A DNA stretch of 64,000 nt. Source: CAWDMN01 sp963803155 (GTDB lineage Bacteria > Acidobacteriota > Terriglobia > Versatilivoradales > Versatilivoraceae). The stretch lies in the NCBI GenBank assembly GCA_963803155.1, contig CAWDMN010000036.1:62001-126000 (forward strand). The letters are read 5' to 3'. Under the pieces are notes generated by a model that saw only the letters and a program-made list of their open reading frames with translations, made no database searches and had not been told where the DNA came from. The position numbers were made by a program, and so were the translations under genes. Positions 53,201-62,938 of the stretch are shown here, piece by piece (position 1 is the first letter of the stretch; every line of letters starts with the position of its first letter).

Positions 53201-53808
53201 CATAAAACCTTCCTGCATGGTCACACCATCCAGGATGGCTTCATCACCAGACTCTAATCCACCGTTAATGCGGGCATCATAAGCACTAGAGGTGCCGCCA
53301 GTAGAAACGCCAGGCATCAAAATAGCAAAGGTTGCAGAAGAACGCGGTCCACCAGCAACCAGCAAGGGCAATTCTGCCAAGGCTTGAGGGGTAATGGCGT
53401 CTTCACGCACGGCATTGTCATAGTTCAAAGTGGCCACGTTAGCAGTCACTTCAATTACTTGGGCCTGTTGCCCGACTTCCAGCTTTACGTCTTGACGGGA
53501 AACTTGATTAATGTTCAAGGAAATGGCCCGTTGAACGACTCCTTAAACCCTTGTGCCACAACAGTCAATTCGTAGTTGCCGGCCTTCAAGTTCGGGAACG
53601 AGAAAAGACCCGCCGAATCAGTAGTGACTTTAGCTATGGATTTTTGGTCTACGTTGGTCAGCGTCACTTCAGCGCCAGCAACTGAACCACCGCTCGGGTC
53701 AGTCACCGTGCCATTGATAGTACCCTGAAAGCTCTGGCCAAACACCAAAGCGGGTAGAAGTCCCAACAACATCACCACGAATAAGAGTCGATGAAATTGT
53801 CGAATCAT
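50201..53808 (-). pseudogene. Oar-like TonB-dependent receptor 2, split by one frameshift
   Basis: The start is an ATG at 53808 after AAAGGAGGAGG. A signal peptide and a carboxypeptidase-regulatory domain (GTVTDPSGGSVAGAEVTL) run to GFKES, after which the frame ends (stop at 53515). The 1105-codon frame 50201-53518 continues with QRAISLNINQVSRQDV once one base is restored near 53531-53540. It then holds plug and barrel and ends in LGLRISF. A single missing base explains the break; it may be a true mutation, a slippage site or a sequencing error. Everything else (length about 1200 residues, domains, terminator) looks intact, so loss must be recent if real. Same family as TonB receptor 1. Confidence 0.85.
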
Positions 53809-53894
53809 TCGACCTCCTCCTTTTAAAAAAATAGATTGATCGGTGATCCTTGCAGAAGGTATTTCGTAAGGAGCTGGAAAAAACATTTCCACCT

Positions 53895-53922
53895 ATAATA
53901 GAATGTCACTAGCTGAATTCAA
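53895..53922 (-). promoter_or_regulatory. Possible sigma-70-type promoter of TonB receptor 2
   Basis: On the minus strand TTGAAT (53917-53922) and TATTAT (53895-53900) are 16 bp apart, a reasonable -35/-10 pair, about 85 bp ahead of the start codon. The flanking DNA is AT-rich. The match to consensus is moderate. Confidence 0.35.
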
Positions 53923-55544
53923 AACATTTGTTTGCAATCAATTAACCAAATGAAAACTCTAACGGTAAATGAAAAAATAAAGCTTTAAAATTCATTAATT
54001 TATGGAAACGCATCCCTTTTTTATACATCTTTTCTTTAAATCTCCCTGATGAAACTATACGAAAAATTAGAGCGGCACATGGTATCGTTTCCATGTATTT
54101 CATTTCAATGAGCAAAAGCCTTCCCTAATTTGCCTAATATTTTCATAAAGATAGATTGAACCACTTTTTTGTGAGGCATTGTTTTACTAGAATAAATCAA
54201 GAATACAAAAAATCGTACCCATACAAATGTTGCCCGAGTCAAGGGAATTAAAAATGGAGTTTGTAAGCTCTTGAAGCACTCTGACTATCGAATCCATTAA
54301 CGCATTTTGGCTGTTCATTAACCGCAAGCGTGCTGTAAACTCATCCACACATGTTTAGCTTCATGGCCAAAAACCATAGCAACATAATTAGAAACAGCAA
54401 TTTGTCGTTGATGATTCCGCATTAGTTAAAAATGTGTAGCCGACAGGTTACTAAGGAGCTTATTTGCCAGGGACACATAAGTTACTGAATCCATGTTTAA
54501 AGATCAGCAGTCATTAACTCCTCAGTTTCAACCCATTAAAATAGGAATGAAGCTAATCTCGAAACGGTTTCCCCAAATTAAGAACCAAATCCACAACAAA
54601 ATTTGAGAGGATTCATGCCTCGCTTTTTCCCACAATTAATTCCCGATCCTCGCGCAACTGATCGCTTTTCGTATCATATATCTCTCATTCTGAACACCTC
54701 CCGGAATCTCAACGAATCCTGTGAGATGGGGCGGAACTGGATTGGTGGGCCATCTCCTAAGCAACGGGCGTGGATTCCAAGCGGACATAAGACCAGCAAG
54801 CACAAAGATTTCAGCTGAAATTTCTGTTCTTCATCAAAGCGCAATAATGAAAGTCCGGAGAAGTATCCAATAATGAGGTAAAATAAGCCGGACGGACAAA
54901 AGAAGAAGTCTGGAGTCCTTTCGGGCCTGATTCGAGGAGCGGATAAATGTTCTTTCTCAGATGCTCGAGTGCCGCGGACTTTAAAACAAAAATGCCATTC
55001 GATGGAAGGAGGAACCTTCCCCAACAAAGAAGATCCCCCCCGACTTGCCAGTACTGGGTGCCTCACACTATCAGCATTCTCAAACAGGCTCCGGCAGTGG
55101 GTGATTTTCAGTTACTCGACATATGGGCAACGCCGGGCGATTTCAACAAACCTGGGACACGATCCTATAGCCAATGTGGAAATACCGATCACCAGGTTGG
55201 TATTTGGTATAAAGACCAGTCCCCTAAAAACCGGAACTGTAAAACAGCCCAAAGGTTCAAATTCGGGTTTGTGCAAAGCATTTCAAACTACCATTCCGGG
55301 AGACCCCCAATAGTAGGTAGATTTAGGAGTGAACGGCGGTCTAAGACGGGCGGCAGTGGAATTATTCAGCTGGCATGCCTCAGCATTCGAAATTCGGAGA
55401 GTGGACTCCTCACGTTTCGTTCGTAACTATAATAGCACCCGGCAAGAATCGAAATTTGTTAATTTCCATTGTTTAAATTCCATTTTCCATTGCATGGAAT
55501 GAGTTCCCCTGTAATCGAAAATGAGGTTTCGCGAGGAGAAAAAT
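53923..55544. other. Gene-free region of 1.6 kb, AT-rich in its left half
   Basis: The stretch between TonB receptor 2 (minus) and the 6-phosphogluconate dehydrogenase (plus) has no recognisable protein on either strand; frames at 54603-54818 and 54947-55426 lack start signals and motifs. The left 700 bp are strongly AT-rich. It may hold distant regulatory DNA, a non-coding RNA or decayed genes. It is the longest gene-free part of the window. Confidence 0.55.
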
Positions 55545-56447
55545 ATGAAGATCGGATTGATAGGACTTGGCAGAATGGGATCAAATATGACTCAGCGTTT
55601 GCTAAACACAGGCCACCAAGTGGTGGCTTACGATCAATCCCCTGGCGCCATTGCCGCTCTCAAGGAAAAAGGGGCGATCGCCGCCAATTCCCTCCCTGAC
55701 ATGGTTCAGAAACTTGAGACTCCGCGGGCCGTTTGGATCATGGTTCCTTCCGGAGATCCAGTCACTGCTACGCTGAAGAGTTTAGTGCAAGTGATGAGCC
55801 CTGGGGACATTTTGATCGATGGAGGAAATTCCTATTACAAAGATTCGAGGCAGCGCGCCTGCGAATTGGCGGCTTACGGTCTGCATTATCTTGATGTCGG
55901 AACCAGCGGAGGCATTTGGGGCTTGAAGAATGGATATTGCATTATGGTGGGAGGAGAACGGAAAGCCTTCGATCGCCTGGAACCTATATTTAAGGCTCTA
56001 GCTCCAGAAAACGGATATGCCTATGTGGGTACTAGCGGCGCCGGACACTTCACCAAAATGATTCACAACGGGATTGAGTACGGAATGCTGCAAGCCTATG
56101 CTGAGGGATTTGAAATATTAAAAGCTTCCGATTATCCATTGGATTTGGCCGCCATTTCAGAGCTTTGGAATCAGGGCAGCGTCGTACGCTCCTGGCTCCT
56201 GGAATTAGCTGAACGCGCCTTCAAAAATGATCCCGAACTTGCTTCTATCAAGGGATATGTGGAAGATTCCGGCGAGGGACGATGGACGGTTTTGGAATCG
56301 ATAGAAAAAAATGTCCCCGCGCCTGTTCTCACATTGTCTCTACAGGCACGATTCCGTTCCCGACAAGAAGATTCCTTTGGGGCAAAAGTCATTGCGGCTT
56401 TGCGAAACGAGTTTGGGGGACATGCGGTGAAGAATAATCTGGGGTAA
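55545..56447 (+). CDS. gnd: 6-phosphogluconate dehydrogenase, short type
   Basis: 300 residues from the ATG at 55545 with GAGGAG upstream. IGLIGLGRMGSNMTQRLL is the NAD(P)-binding Rossmann start; IDGGNSYYKDS, LDVGTSGGIWGLKNGYCIMVGG, GAGHFTKMIHNGIEYGMLQA (catalytic Lys and substrate Asn) and ESIEKNVPAPVLTLSLQARF complete the family blocks. At 300 residues it matches the short YqeC/GntZ-like group rather than the 470-residue form, and is often NAD-linked. It decarboxylates 6-phosphogluconate to ribulose 5-phosphate. It is monocistronic and convergent with the next gene. Confidence 0.93.
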   Translation: MKIGLIGLGRMGSNMTQRLLNTGHQVVAYDQSPGAIAALKEKGAIAANSLPDMVQKLETPRAVWIMVPSGDPVTATLKSLVQVMSPGDILIDGGNSYYKDSRQRACELAAYGLHYLDVGTSGGIWGLKNGYCIMVGGERKAFDRLEPIFKALAPENGYAYVGTSGAGHFTKMIHNGIEYGMLQAYAEGFEILKASDYPLDLAAISELWNQGSVVRSWLLELAERAFKNDPELASIKGYVEDSGEGRWTVLESIEKNVPAPVLTLSLQARFRSRQEDSFGAKVIAALRNEFGGHAVKNNLG

Positions 56448-56482
56448 GGTGCGAGGTGCGAGGATGAACCTCTCCTGTCGAA

Positions 56483-57610
56483 TTACCGTACGCCTTCTTC
56501 TGTTTCTGAAATTTGTGAGATTTGGCGGAATGAGAGGCCTTCCCGATTCATCAAGACCAATCCAATTAAAATCACGGGAATCATGGCAACCACGTAACAG
56601 CCATTACTGATTCCAGCGGCTTGTGATGTGGGATCCTCGGCTGATAGATATTGCGCGAAAAAATTGACCAGGGCCAGGTTCATGAAAAACTGGAAACCGC
56701 CGACCCCTCCTGGAGTTGGGATGGCCACGCCCACTACGGTGATGGCCATCAAAAACAATGCTCCGGAAAAGGGGAATCCCCCCAAATATGCCTGGACTAG
56801 GAACCACATTTGGGCGGTAATAAAGAGCCAGATGCCCACTGACAATATAGCCACTTTGATGAACTTGCTGCTTTGTTGGAGAGCGCGGAACCCCTCCAGA
56901 AAGTGCACCATATGTTTTTGGAAGGAAAGGGGAAGCCTTCGAACCCAGGCATCTTTTCGTAAAAAGATCCACAAAAGAAGGAATCCGGCACAAAGAGCAA
57001 TTAATCCCTTTGAGGAGTAATTTTGAACAGCCAGCATAATGGCTCGGCCCCGGTCAGAACTAGGGGCATAAAGATGGCCAAAAAATGAGAGATAGAAGAA
57101 AAATAGCATGACCACCGTTAGCATGTCGAGAACACGCTCCAAGAGGGAAGCGGCAATAACAGAGGCAGAGGCTATTCCTTCCTTTCTGGCCAGAATCACC
57201 GAAGCGACAATTTCCCCCGCTCGCGGGGGGATCACGTTAATCACATATTTGATCAGGGTCAAAGAGAAGAGATTGCGGTAGGCAATCTTTTTTTTCACGG
57301 GGGAAAGCAAAACCCCCCATCTTGCCGCCCGAAGGACCATGTGGAGCATGGTGCAACAAAACCCGCCCAGAATAAACAGCGGGTTCCCCTGGACCATGGT
57401 GTGGAAGGCTTGACTCCAATTTGGAACACCCCGGTATATGAGATAGCCGATCAAGAAAGTCAGGCCCAAGCTGATAATCAGCTGCAGGCGTTTTTTGATG
57501 AACCTTTTCAGGGCAGTCTCCTTGCATGGGTGTTGCAGTTCCCCAGCCGAATCAGTTATGGGTGGCAAGGTCAATACAGGCTTGTAACAGCGTCTCAAAG
57601 TACCACGCAA
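56483..57610 (-). CDS. YbhN/UPF0104-type membrane protein (lysylphosphatidylglycerol synthase TM region family)
   Basis: Up to 375 residues with about seven or eight membrane segments. RAARWGVLLSPVKKKIAYRNLF, VINVIPPRAGEIVASVIL, ASVIAASLLERVLDML and TPGGVGGFQFFM are conserved in this family, which includes flippase-like proteins. The start is uncertain: the frame opens with TTG at 57610, while AAGGAG sits 6 nt before a CTG codon at 57511, directly ahead of LKRFIKKRLQ and the first helix. No ATG lies in frame near the N-terminus. Function is thought to be lipid movement or modification. Confidence 0.8.
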   Translation of the reverse strand: MRGTLRRCYKPVLTLPPITDSAGELQHPCKETALKRFIKKRLQLIISLGLTFLIGYLIYRGVPNWSQAFHTMVQGNPLFILGGFCCTMLHMVLRAARWGVLLSPVKKKIAYRNLFSLTLIKYVINVIPPRAGEIVASVILARKEGIASASVIAASLLERVLDMLTVVMLFFFYLSFFGHLYAPSSDRGRAIMLAVQNYSSKGLIALCAGFLLLWIFLRKDAWVRRLPLSFQKHMVHFLEGFRALQQSSKFIKVAILSVGIWLFITAQMWFLVQAYLGGFPFSGALFLMAITVVGVAIPTPGGVGGFQFFMNLALVNFFAQYLSAEDPTSQAAGISNGCYVVAMIPVILIGLVLMNREGLSFRQISQISETEEGVR

Positions 57611-57881
57611 TACGGTTTTTCACAAGTCTTCTATGCAGTTGTGCAGATGCGTGCAATTCAAAATGTGGACCATTTCGAGTGTGGAAGGAGAATCCCTGCC
57701 GGCAGTTGCTTCGGGAGACGCTATTATAGTCACCGGTAGCAGCGCTGCCTTTTATCTTGGGCTTTGCCAATGCTTATGGCTGCTTCCAGGCTATGCCAAA
57801 GCTGATCATTTTGAGCTTATGGCACGCCTTGGATATTGGATCGCTATCAAACGTGAAACCACCAATAAGGAACCATGAGAT

Positions 57882-59384
57882 ATGACGAAGCTTGAACTCT
57901 TGAAAAGACGATTAACGGAAATATCCGATTTGCGGGCAGCTTCAGCCGTACTGGGGTGGGATCAGCAAACCTTTATGCCGGCAGAGGGTGGGACGGCACG
58001 AGCCGAACAGCTGGCCACATTGGAGCGTCTGGCCCATGAACTTTTCATTGCGCCCATCACGGGCGAATTATTGGAAGGAGCGAAAATAGAGACAAACCGC
58101 AAAGATTACGACTCCTTCGAGTCTAGCCTGGTGCGCGTCTCCGAGCGGGAATACAAGAAGGCTCGGCGTGTCCCCGCGGAGTTGGTGTCTGAAATGGCGC
58201 GCACAACTTCGCAGGCGATGGAAATCTGGGCCCGAGCAAAAAATGAATCCTCTTACTCGCAATTTCAACCCATTCTTCAGCGCGTTTTCGAGCTGAATCG
58301 TGATTTCGCCCAATGCCTTGGTTACAAGAATCAGCTATACGATGCTCTGCTGGATCAATATGAACCTGGGCTGACGGCTCTGACGATCGCTTCCCTTTTT
58401 GAAAGACTAAAGAATCCGCTCCTCAATCTCGCCCAATCCATTGTCTCCCAGGATCCTGGGACAGACCATGCCTTTTTGCAAATGGAATATGACCCTGGCC
58501 GACAATGGGATTTTGGAATGGAAGTGGCTCGCAAAATCGGATTCAATTTCCGGCGTGGACGCCAGGATAAATCGGCTCACCCTTTTACCACCTCATTTTC
58601 CATCCATGACGTACGGATCACAACTCGAGTGAATAATCGTTATTTGCCCTCCGCTCTGTTTGGCACATTGCACGAATGTGGCCATGCCCTTTATGAACAG
58701 GGGGTAGATCAAAAACTGGAGCGCACTCCATTGAGTGGTGGAGCTTCGTTAGGCGTCCACGAATCACAATCCCTGTTGTGGGAGAACCAAGTGGGACGCA
58801 GTTTTTCTTTTTGGAACTACCTTTATGCTCGGCTGGTTGATTTTTTCCCACGGCAGCTGTCCGGAGTGTCCATTGAAAATTTTTACCGAGCCATCAACCG
58901 GGTGAAACCTGCGCCAATTCGCGTGGAAGCGGATGAGGTGACTTACAATTTGCACATCGTATTACGCTTTGAATTGGAAATTGACTTATTAGAAGGCCGG
59001 ATTAGTTTTGATGACCTGCCTGCTGCATGGAACCAGAAGATGAAGGATTATTTGGGAATTACCCCGCCCGATGACGGCCAGGGAGTCTTGCAGGATGTTC
59101 ATTGGGCCATCGGTTTGATTGGCTATTTTCCCGCTTACGCGCTGGGAAACCTTATTTCTGCCCAGATTTTCCAGAGTGTTCAGAAGGACATTCCTCAAAT
59201 CGAGAAGCAAATCGGGCAGGGGGAGTTTGAACCTCTACTGAATTGGCTCAGATTGAACATCCATCGCCACGGAAGAAAATATGAGCCCGTGGAGTTAATG
59301 CAAAAAGCCATCGGCGAACCTTTGGAAGCCGAACCCTTCCTGGGGTACCTAAGAAAAAAGTATGGAGAGATTTACAGGTTATGA
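57882..59384 (+). CDS. M32 family metallocarboxypeptidase (Taq-type)
   Basis: 500 residues, the usual length. LFGTLHECGHALYEQG contains His264-Glu265-x-x-His268, the zinc motif, and ESQSLLWENQVGRS has the third zinc ligand Glu. HPFTTSFSIHDVRITTRV and DEVTYNLHIVLRFELEIDL are typical blocks. It removes C-terminal residues from peptides in the cytoplasm. AAGGAACC lies upstream of the ATG. It is monocistronic and convergent with the flavoprotein gene. Confidence 0.95.
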   Translation: MTKLELLKRRLTEISDLRAASAVLGWDQQTFMPAEGGTARAEQLATLERLAHELFIAPITGELLEGAKIETNRKDYDSFESSLVRVSEREYKKARRVPAELVSEMARTTSQAMEIWARAKNESSYSQFQPILQRVFELNRDFAQCLGYKNQLYDALLDQYEPGLTALTIASLFERLKNPLLNLAQSIVSQDPGTDHAFLQMEYDPGRQWDFGMEVARKIGFNFRRGRQDKSAHPFTTSFSIHDVRITTRVNNRYLPSALFGTLHECGHALYEQGVDQKLERTPLSGGASLGVHESQSLLWENQVGRSFSFWNYLYARLVDFFPRQLSGVSIENFYRAINRVKPAPIRVEADEVTYNLHIVLRFELEIDLLEGRISFDDLPAAWNQKMKDYLGITPPDDGQGVLQDVHWAIGLIGYFPAYALGNLISAQIFQSVQKDIPQIEKQIGQGEFEPLLNWLRLNIHRHGRKYEPVELMQKAIGEPLEAEPFLGYLRKKYGEIYRL

Positions 59385-59395
59385 TCCTGAATATT

Positions 59396-59441
59396 GAGCA
59401 ATCAATGGCGCCGATTTCCGTGCCGGCGCCATTGATCGCTC
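59396..59441. repeat. Hairpin after the M32 gene
   Basis: GAGCAATCAATGGCGCCG (59396-59413) pairs with CGGCGCCATTGATCGCTC (59424-59441) with one G-T pair and a 10-nt loop. It starts 12 bp past the stop codon. There is no T run, so it may protect the mRNA end or be a repeat; intrinsic termination is less likely. Confidence 0.55.
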
Positions 59442-59506
59442 GCAGGCGCGTCGTGCGTCTCGCACCGCCCGGCTGATTGCTCGCCACTCCTCGGCATGAG
59501 CAACAC

Positions 59507-59695
59507 TCATTCGAAAGCCCGCTGCCGCAAAGCTGGGGTGATCGCAATGTTGCGATATTTCACCGCGGTGTGGTCTCCTTGCAGAAAGATGGGCCCAGGC
59601 TCAGCTTCACGGGAGTTTAGCGCTCCGCCCGTGATTCCGGGCATCTCCCGATGATCCATCAGCGCCGTGCCAATTAATATGATCGTCACCTTACA
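59507..59695 (-). pseudogene. Fragment of a DUF1080 protein
   Basis: A minus-strand frame of about 60 codons reads VTIILIGTALMDHREMPG, then ITGGALNSREAEPGPIFLQG, then DHTAVKYRNIAITP, the C-terminal signature of 3-keto-disaccharide hydrolase domains (GPI.LQGDH..V.YRNI). The frame is closed by a TGA a few codons upstream and lacks the N-terminal two thirds of the domain and a signal peptide. It is a decayed relative of the two intact DUF1080 genes in the window. Confidence 0.7.
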
Positions 59696-59829
59696 GCTAA
59701 TTAAGCGATTTCGTCATCCTGCCACTCCCCTGCCTTTTTAGCCGCATGGGACAAGGGTTTCACATTCCGCCCAAGGTCACAGACACACCGGGGTGGGCGT
59801 CTTGCCAAAGATGTATGAAAATGACATTC

Positions 59830-61074
59830 TCAAAAATTTATTTCACCCTTCCCTGGGAATTCTCTCCCCTTGGATAATCTCGCCAGTTCCCCTAATATCT
59901 TTGGCAACAGCCTCAGCAACCGTGGAACCAAGGTTGCGTAATCCTGTTTGCCTGCCATCAGGGAATTCATCATTGTCTGAAGTGTCAGGCTGCGCGAAGT
60001 GGCACGCACCATCAGAGTTAGCCAATCCGTCCATCCGACTTTCCCAAGAAAAAACGTTTCGGACATCTCCGCCGCGTGAATGAAATCACGGACAAAATCC
60101 AACTCGCAGCGGCGAGGGTAACTTCCCGGAATCCCTTGAATGATGGATTCGGCCAGCAATTCCCCGGAGCGAAGCGCATAATAAATTCCCTCGCTCGTGA
60201 TGGGGTCCGCAAACCCGGCCGCATCCCCCACTAGTGCCCAACCCGGTCCTGCCACCAGATTCCGCCGGAGAGTCCTTGCACTTAGAGAGGGAATCAAGGC
60301 GCTGTAAATCTCCGCGACATCTCCCCCAAAAGGGTTCGGAGAAACTGGAGGGGGCTTCCTTTTTTCTGGCAGAGAATACCCGGTTCCAGTAGTTTTACCG
60401 AAGAATGGCCCGGCAAAATCATTCAAGTTTTGTTTTAGTTCCGTCGCGGTTTTGCGGCCCAGTTTGGCTCCAATGCCAATCGAAAGTTGTCCCGGTCGAG
60501 GGAAAACCCAAGCGTACCCGGGGAAATCGGCGAAAAATTTAATGGTGGCCGCAGACACTCCATTGCCCGGGGTGCGGTAGCCATAAGTCGCCACCAGATC
60601 TTCGGCGGCAAACCGTCCAGTCAACCGGTTCCGCACGATGCTATTGACTCCATCCGCCCCCACCAAAAAATCCAGCGCAAATTTTTGCTCCCCAGCCAGC
60701 AACTCCCAACCGTGGGCGGCCAGCTTGAATTCGTGCACTGGCAGAGGATGAAAATCCACGCCGGTTTTTTGTGCTTGATCGAGAAGAAATCCGTTTAAGG
60801 TTTTCCGGGAATAAAGCAAAAGCGGTTCCTTCAACTTGACCCGAGCACGCAGATTTGCCGCGGATATCATCTCGATGGAGGAAATGAGTTGCTTGATTTC
60901 AAAACTATCGTTTAAGAAGGGGTAACGCTCAACTGCCTTCTGGGTCACACCTCCCCCGCAAGGTTTTTCCCAAATTCCTTTTCGGTCGAAGAGATGAACC
61001 TGAAACCCAGCTTGTGACAATAAGGATGCGCAAAAGGAGCCAGCCGGACCAGCCCCCACAATTCCAATCATCAT
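59830..61074 (-). CDS. Geranylgeranyl reductase-type FAD-dependent oxidoreductase
   Basis: 414 residues. MMIGIVGAGPAGSFCASLL is the FAD-binding GxGxxG, WEKPCGGGVTQKA the conserved P-C-G-G, DFLVGADGVNSIVRNRL the second FAD motif, and GWALVGDAAGFADPITSEGIYYAL the GD motif. The family reduces isoprenoid chains of quinones or lipids, or related ring substrates. The substrate is not known. There is no clear ribosome-binding site at the start. It may share a transcript with the phosphoesterase gene upstream on the same strand. Confidence 0.9.
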   Translation of the reverse strand: MMIGIVGAGPAGSFCASLLSQAGFQVHLFDRKGIWEKPCGGGVTQKAVERYPFLNDSFEIKQLISSIEMISAANLRARVKLKEPLLLYSRKTLNGFLLDQAQKTGVDFHPLPVHEFKLAAHGWELLAGEQKFALDFLVGADGVNSIVRNRLTGRFAAEDLVATYGYRTPGNGVSAATIKFFADFPGYAWVFPRPGQLSIGIGAKLGRKTATELKQNLNDFAGPFFGKTTGTGYSLPEKRKPPPVSPNPFGGDVAEIYSALIPSLSARTLRRNLVAGPGWALVGDAAGFADPITSEGIYYALRSGELLAESIIQGIPGSYPRRCELDFVRDFIHAAEMSETFFLGKVGWTDWLTLMVRATSRSLTLQTMMNSLMAGKQDYATLVPRLLRLLPKILGELARLSKGREFPGKGEINF

Positions 61075-61447
61075 AGATTGTTCAATTGCCGGTCAACAAT
61101 TCTTGCTTCCCGAATCAATTCTTTAAAGTTACCAAAAACAGAGCCAGAACCCAATTCAAAATTGCAACTTTCCGAACAAGTGAAGCAGGGGAGAGAAAAT
61201 CCTTGCCGTGATGAGAAAATAAACTTTCACACAGAGGTGCGGGGGACACAGATAATGACCAATAGCGAAATAGGAACCATTATCGAGGGTGAACATGGAG
61301 AAGGGTTGATGAAAGACAGCAAGAGTCGAGCAGTCTATAAGCTTGAAGAACGACCCTCAGCGCCGCAGCATCTCCGCATGAGAATAAAACCCAACATTCT
61401 CTATCCAATAGCCCAGTCAAAAGATTTCCTCAAAATTTCAAACCCAC
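61075..61447. other. Intergenic region without a recognised gene
   Basis: This stretch lies between two minus-strand genes. A plus-strand frame crosses it and the end of the phosphoesterase gene (61078-61521) but has no motif. CACAGAGGTGCGGGGGACACAG-like text near 61225-61250 recalls the CCACNGAG arms seen elsewhere in the window, though no partner arm was found. Confidence 0.4.
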
Positions 61448-61945
61448 TTATAGAGTCACAATTCGACCCCGAGTTTCCCTTTTTCGAATATCCAGAAAAC
61501 CAACACTTCTCGGGATGTTAAACCGCCGAGGGCCAGCACTGCCGGGATTAAAAAAGAGAATTCCATCGACTTTTTCATTGAAGGGCTGGTGAGTGTGACC
61601 GAAGACTACAATGTCAGGTTTAGCCTGCTCCAAATGATTTCGAGTTTCCCGGCTCAATTTATGCGGATTACCCAAAATGTGAGTCATCCATATTCTCGTG
61701 CCGGCCAAAAGCACCGTCCGTTGGGGAAGAATGTCAGCATGCAGAAAACCGCTATCCACGTTGCCAATGACCGCGATGAGCGGCGCGATTCCTTTCAACC
61801 CGTGGAGGACACTCATGCTGCCGATATCCCCTGCGTGGAGCAAATAATCCACTTTATCGAATAATGTCGGCAAGCGGGGATCCAGCAGGCCATGCGTATC
61901 GGAGATTACCCCAACCATGAAAGAAGAGCCATTCATAATGATCAT
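61448..61945 (-). CDS. YfcE/MJ0936-type metallophosphoesterase
   Basis: 165 residues from an ATG at 61945 with GAGGGG upstream; ATGs at 61936 and 61918 are also possible. VGVISDTHG (Asp, His), LLHAGDIG (Asp), IAVIGNVDS (Asn), MTHILGNP (His) and VVFGHTHQPF (His) supply the dinuclear metal site in the family's order. Members hydrolyse phosphodiesters in the cytoplasm. It is divergent from rex over 287 bp. Confidence 0.93.
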   Translation of the reverse strand: MIIMNGSSFMVGVISDTHGLLDPRLPTLFDKVDYLLHAGDIGSMSVLHGLKGIAPLIAVIGNVDSGFLHADILPQRTVLLAGTRIWMTHILGNPHKLSRETRNHLEQAKPDIVVFGHTHQPFNEKVDGILFFNPGSAGPRRFNIPRSVGFLDIRKRETRGRIVTL

Positions 61946-62232
61946 GAACCCCTCAAATTGATATCTTCAAGATCTGCGGTTATTCCACCACCAAAGGAAT
62001 CGACAAACCATCCGCGGGCCATCACTACGCAAGGGCGGAATGAAAGCCCATGTCTTCCATCTTCCGCGTGGGCTGAGTAGATTCTTACATTCCAACCTCC
62101 ATTTTTACGCTTGTGGTATACTGTGGCAACCCAATTTAGCGGGTATATGAATAGGGAATCAGTCTTTCCGGTGGAGGGGTAACACCCCAGCAAACTGAAA
62201 AAAATATTGCCCGGTCTTCCCTGCTGACAAGC

Positions 62233-62898
62233 ATGAAAATTGAAAAAATTTCAGAATTCACCATTTATCGACTCTCCATATATTTGCGTTGCCTGGATCA
62301 CTTGGCTTCTTCGGGAATCACCACCACATCATCAAAAGCGTTGGCCCACAAATTCCAATTGAATTCCGCGCAAATCCGAAAGGACCTGACATATTTTGGT
62401 GATTTTGGAATTCGCGGCGTCGGGTATAAGGTGGATGAGCTTCGGACCCATTTGCGCAAAATCCTGGGTCTTTACAATATGCATCGAGTAGGGATTGTGG
62501 GAGCGGGACATCTTGGCATGGCTTTGGCAGACTATCACGGATTCCCCTCCAATCCTTTCCAGGTTGTTGCGCTTTTTGATCGCAATCCGGCCCTGGTGGG
62601 AAATCGCTCCCCGCAAGGCATTCCCATTTACCCCCTGCTCGAAATCCCCACGGTAGTGCAACGGGAAAAGATCAATATCGGTGTGCTTTGTGTCCCCGCC
62701 GAAGAGGCGCAAGCGATGGCTGACTTGGTAATAAGGGCAGGTATACAAGCCATATTGAATTTTGCTCCGGTCCGCTTGAATATTGAATCTGGAGTCAAAG
62801 TCAAAACCATGGACCTTTCTATGTCGTTCGAGAGCCTTTCCTATTTCTTGGTCCGGCAGCAAGCGGAATCCGTGGAGAACTCAAAAATCAAAAAATAA
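62233..62898 (+). CDS. rex: Redox-sensing transcriptional repressor Rex
   Basis: 221 residues, the usual length. The N-terminal winged helix contains SSKALAHKFQLNSAQIRKDL and TYFGDFGIRGVGYKVDEL, the family's DNA-binding signature. The Rossmann part starts with RVGIVGAGHLGMALADY and continues with VALFDRNPALVG and ILNFAPVRL. It senses the NADH/NAD+ ratio and represses fermentation or respiration genes. I did not find a TTGTGAA-type operator in front of it. It precedes ruvA by 40 bp, so may be co-transcribed with it. Confidence 0.95.
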   Translation: MKIEKISEFTIYRLSIYLRCLDHLASSGITTTSSKALAHKFQLNSAQIRKDLTYFGDFGIRGVGYKVDELRTHLRKILGLYNMHRVGIVGAGHLGMALADYHGFPSNPFQVVALFDRNPALVGNRSPQGIPIYPLLEIPTVVQREKINIGVLCVPAEEAQAMADLVIRAGIQAILNFAPVRLNIESGVKVKTMDLSMSFESLSYFLVRQQAESVENSKIKK

Positions 62899-62938
62899 CC
62901 TCTCAAAAACTATTTCACGCAATTGCGAGCAAAAAAAC

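Noticed and set aside
54603..55426. Several frames of 70-160 codons in the long gap
   Set aside because: No start signals, no motifs and overlapping one another; no evidence for genes.
61078..61521. A 147-codon plus-strand frame
   Set aside because: It overlaps the end of the phosphoesterase gene on the other strand and has no motif.
62100..62232. Rex operator in front of rex
   Set aside because: No TTGTGAA-N4-TTCACAA-like palindrome was found in the gap.
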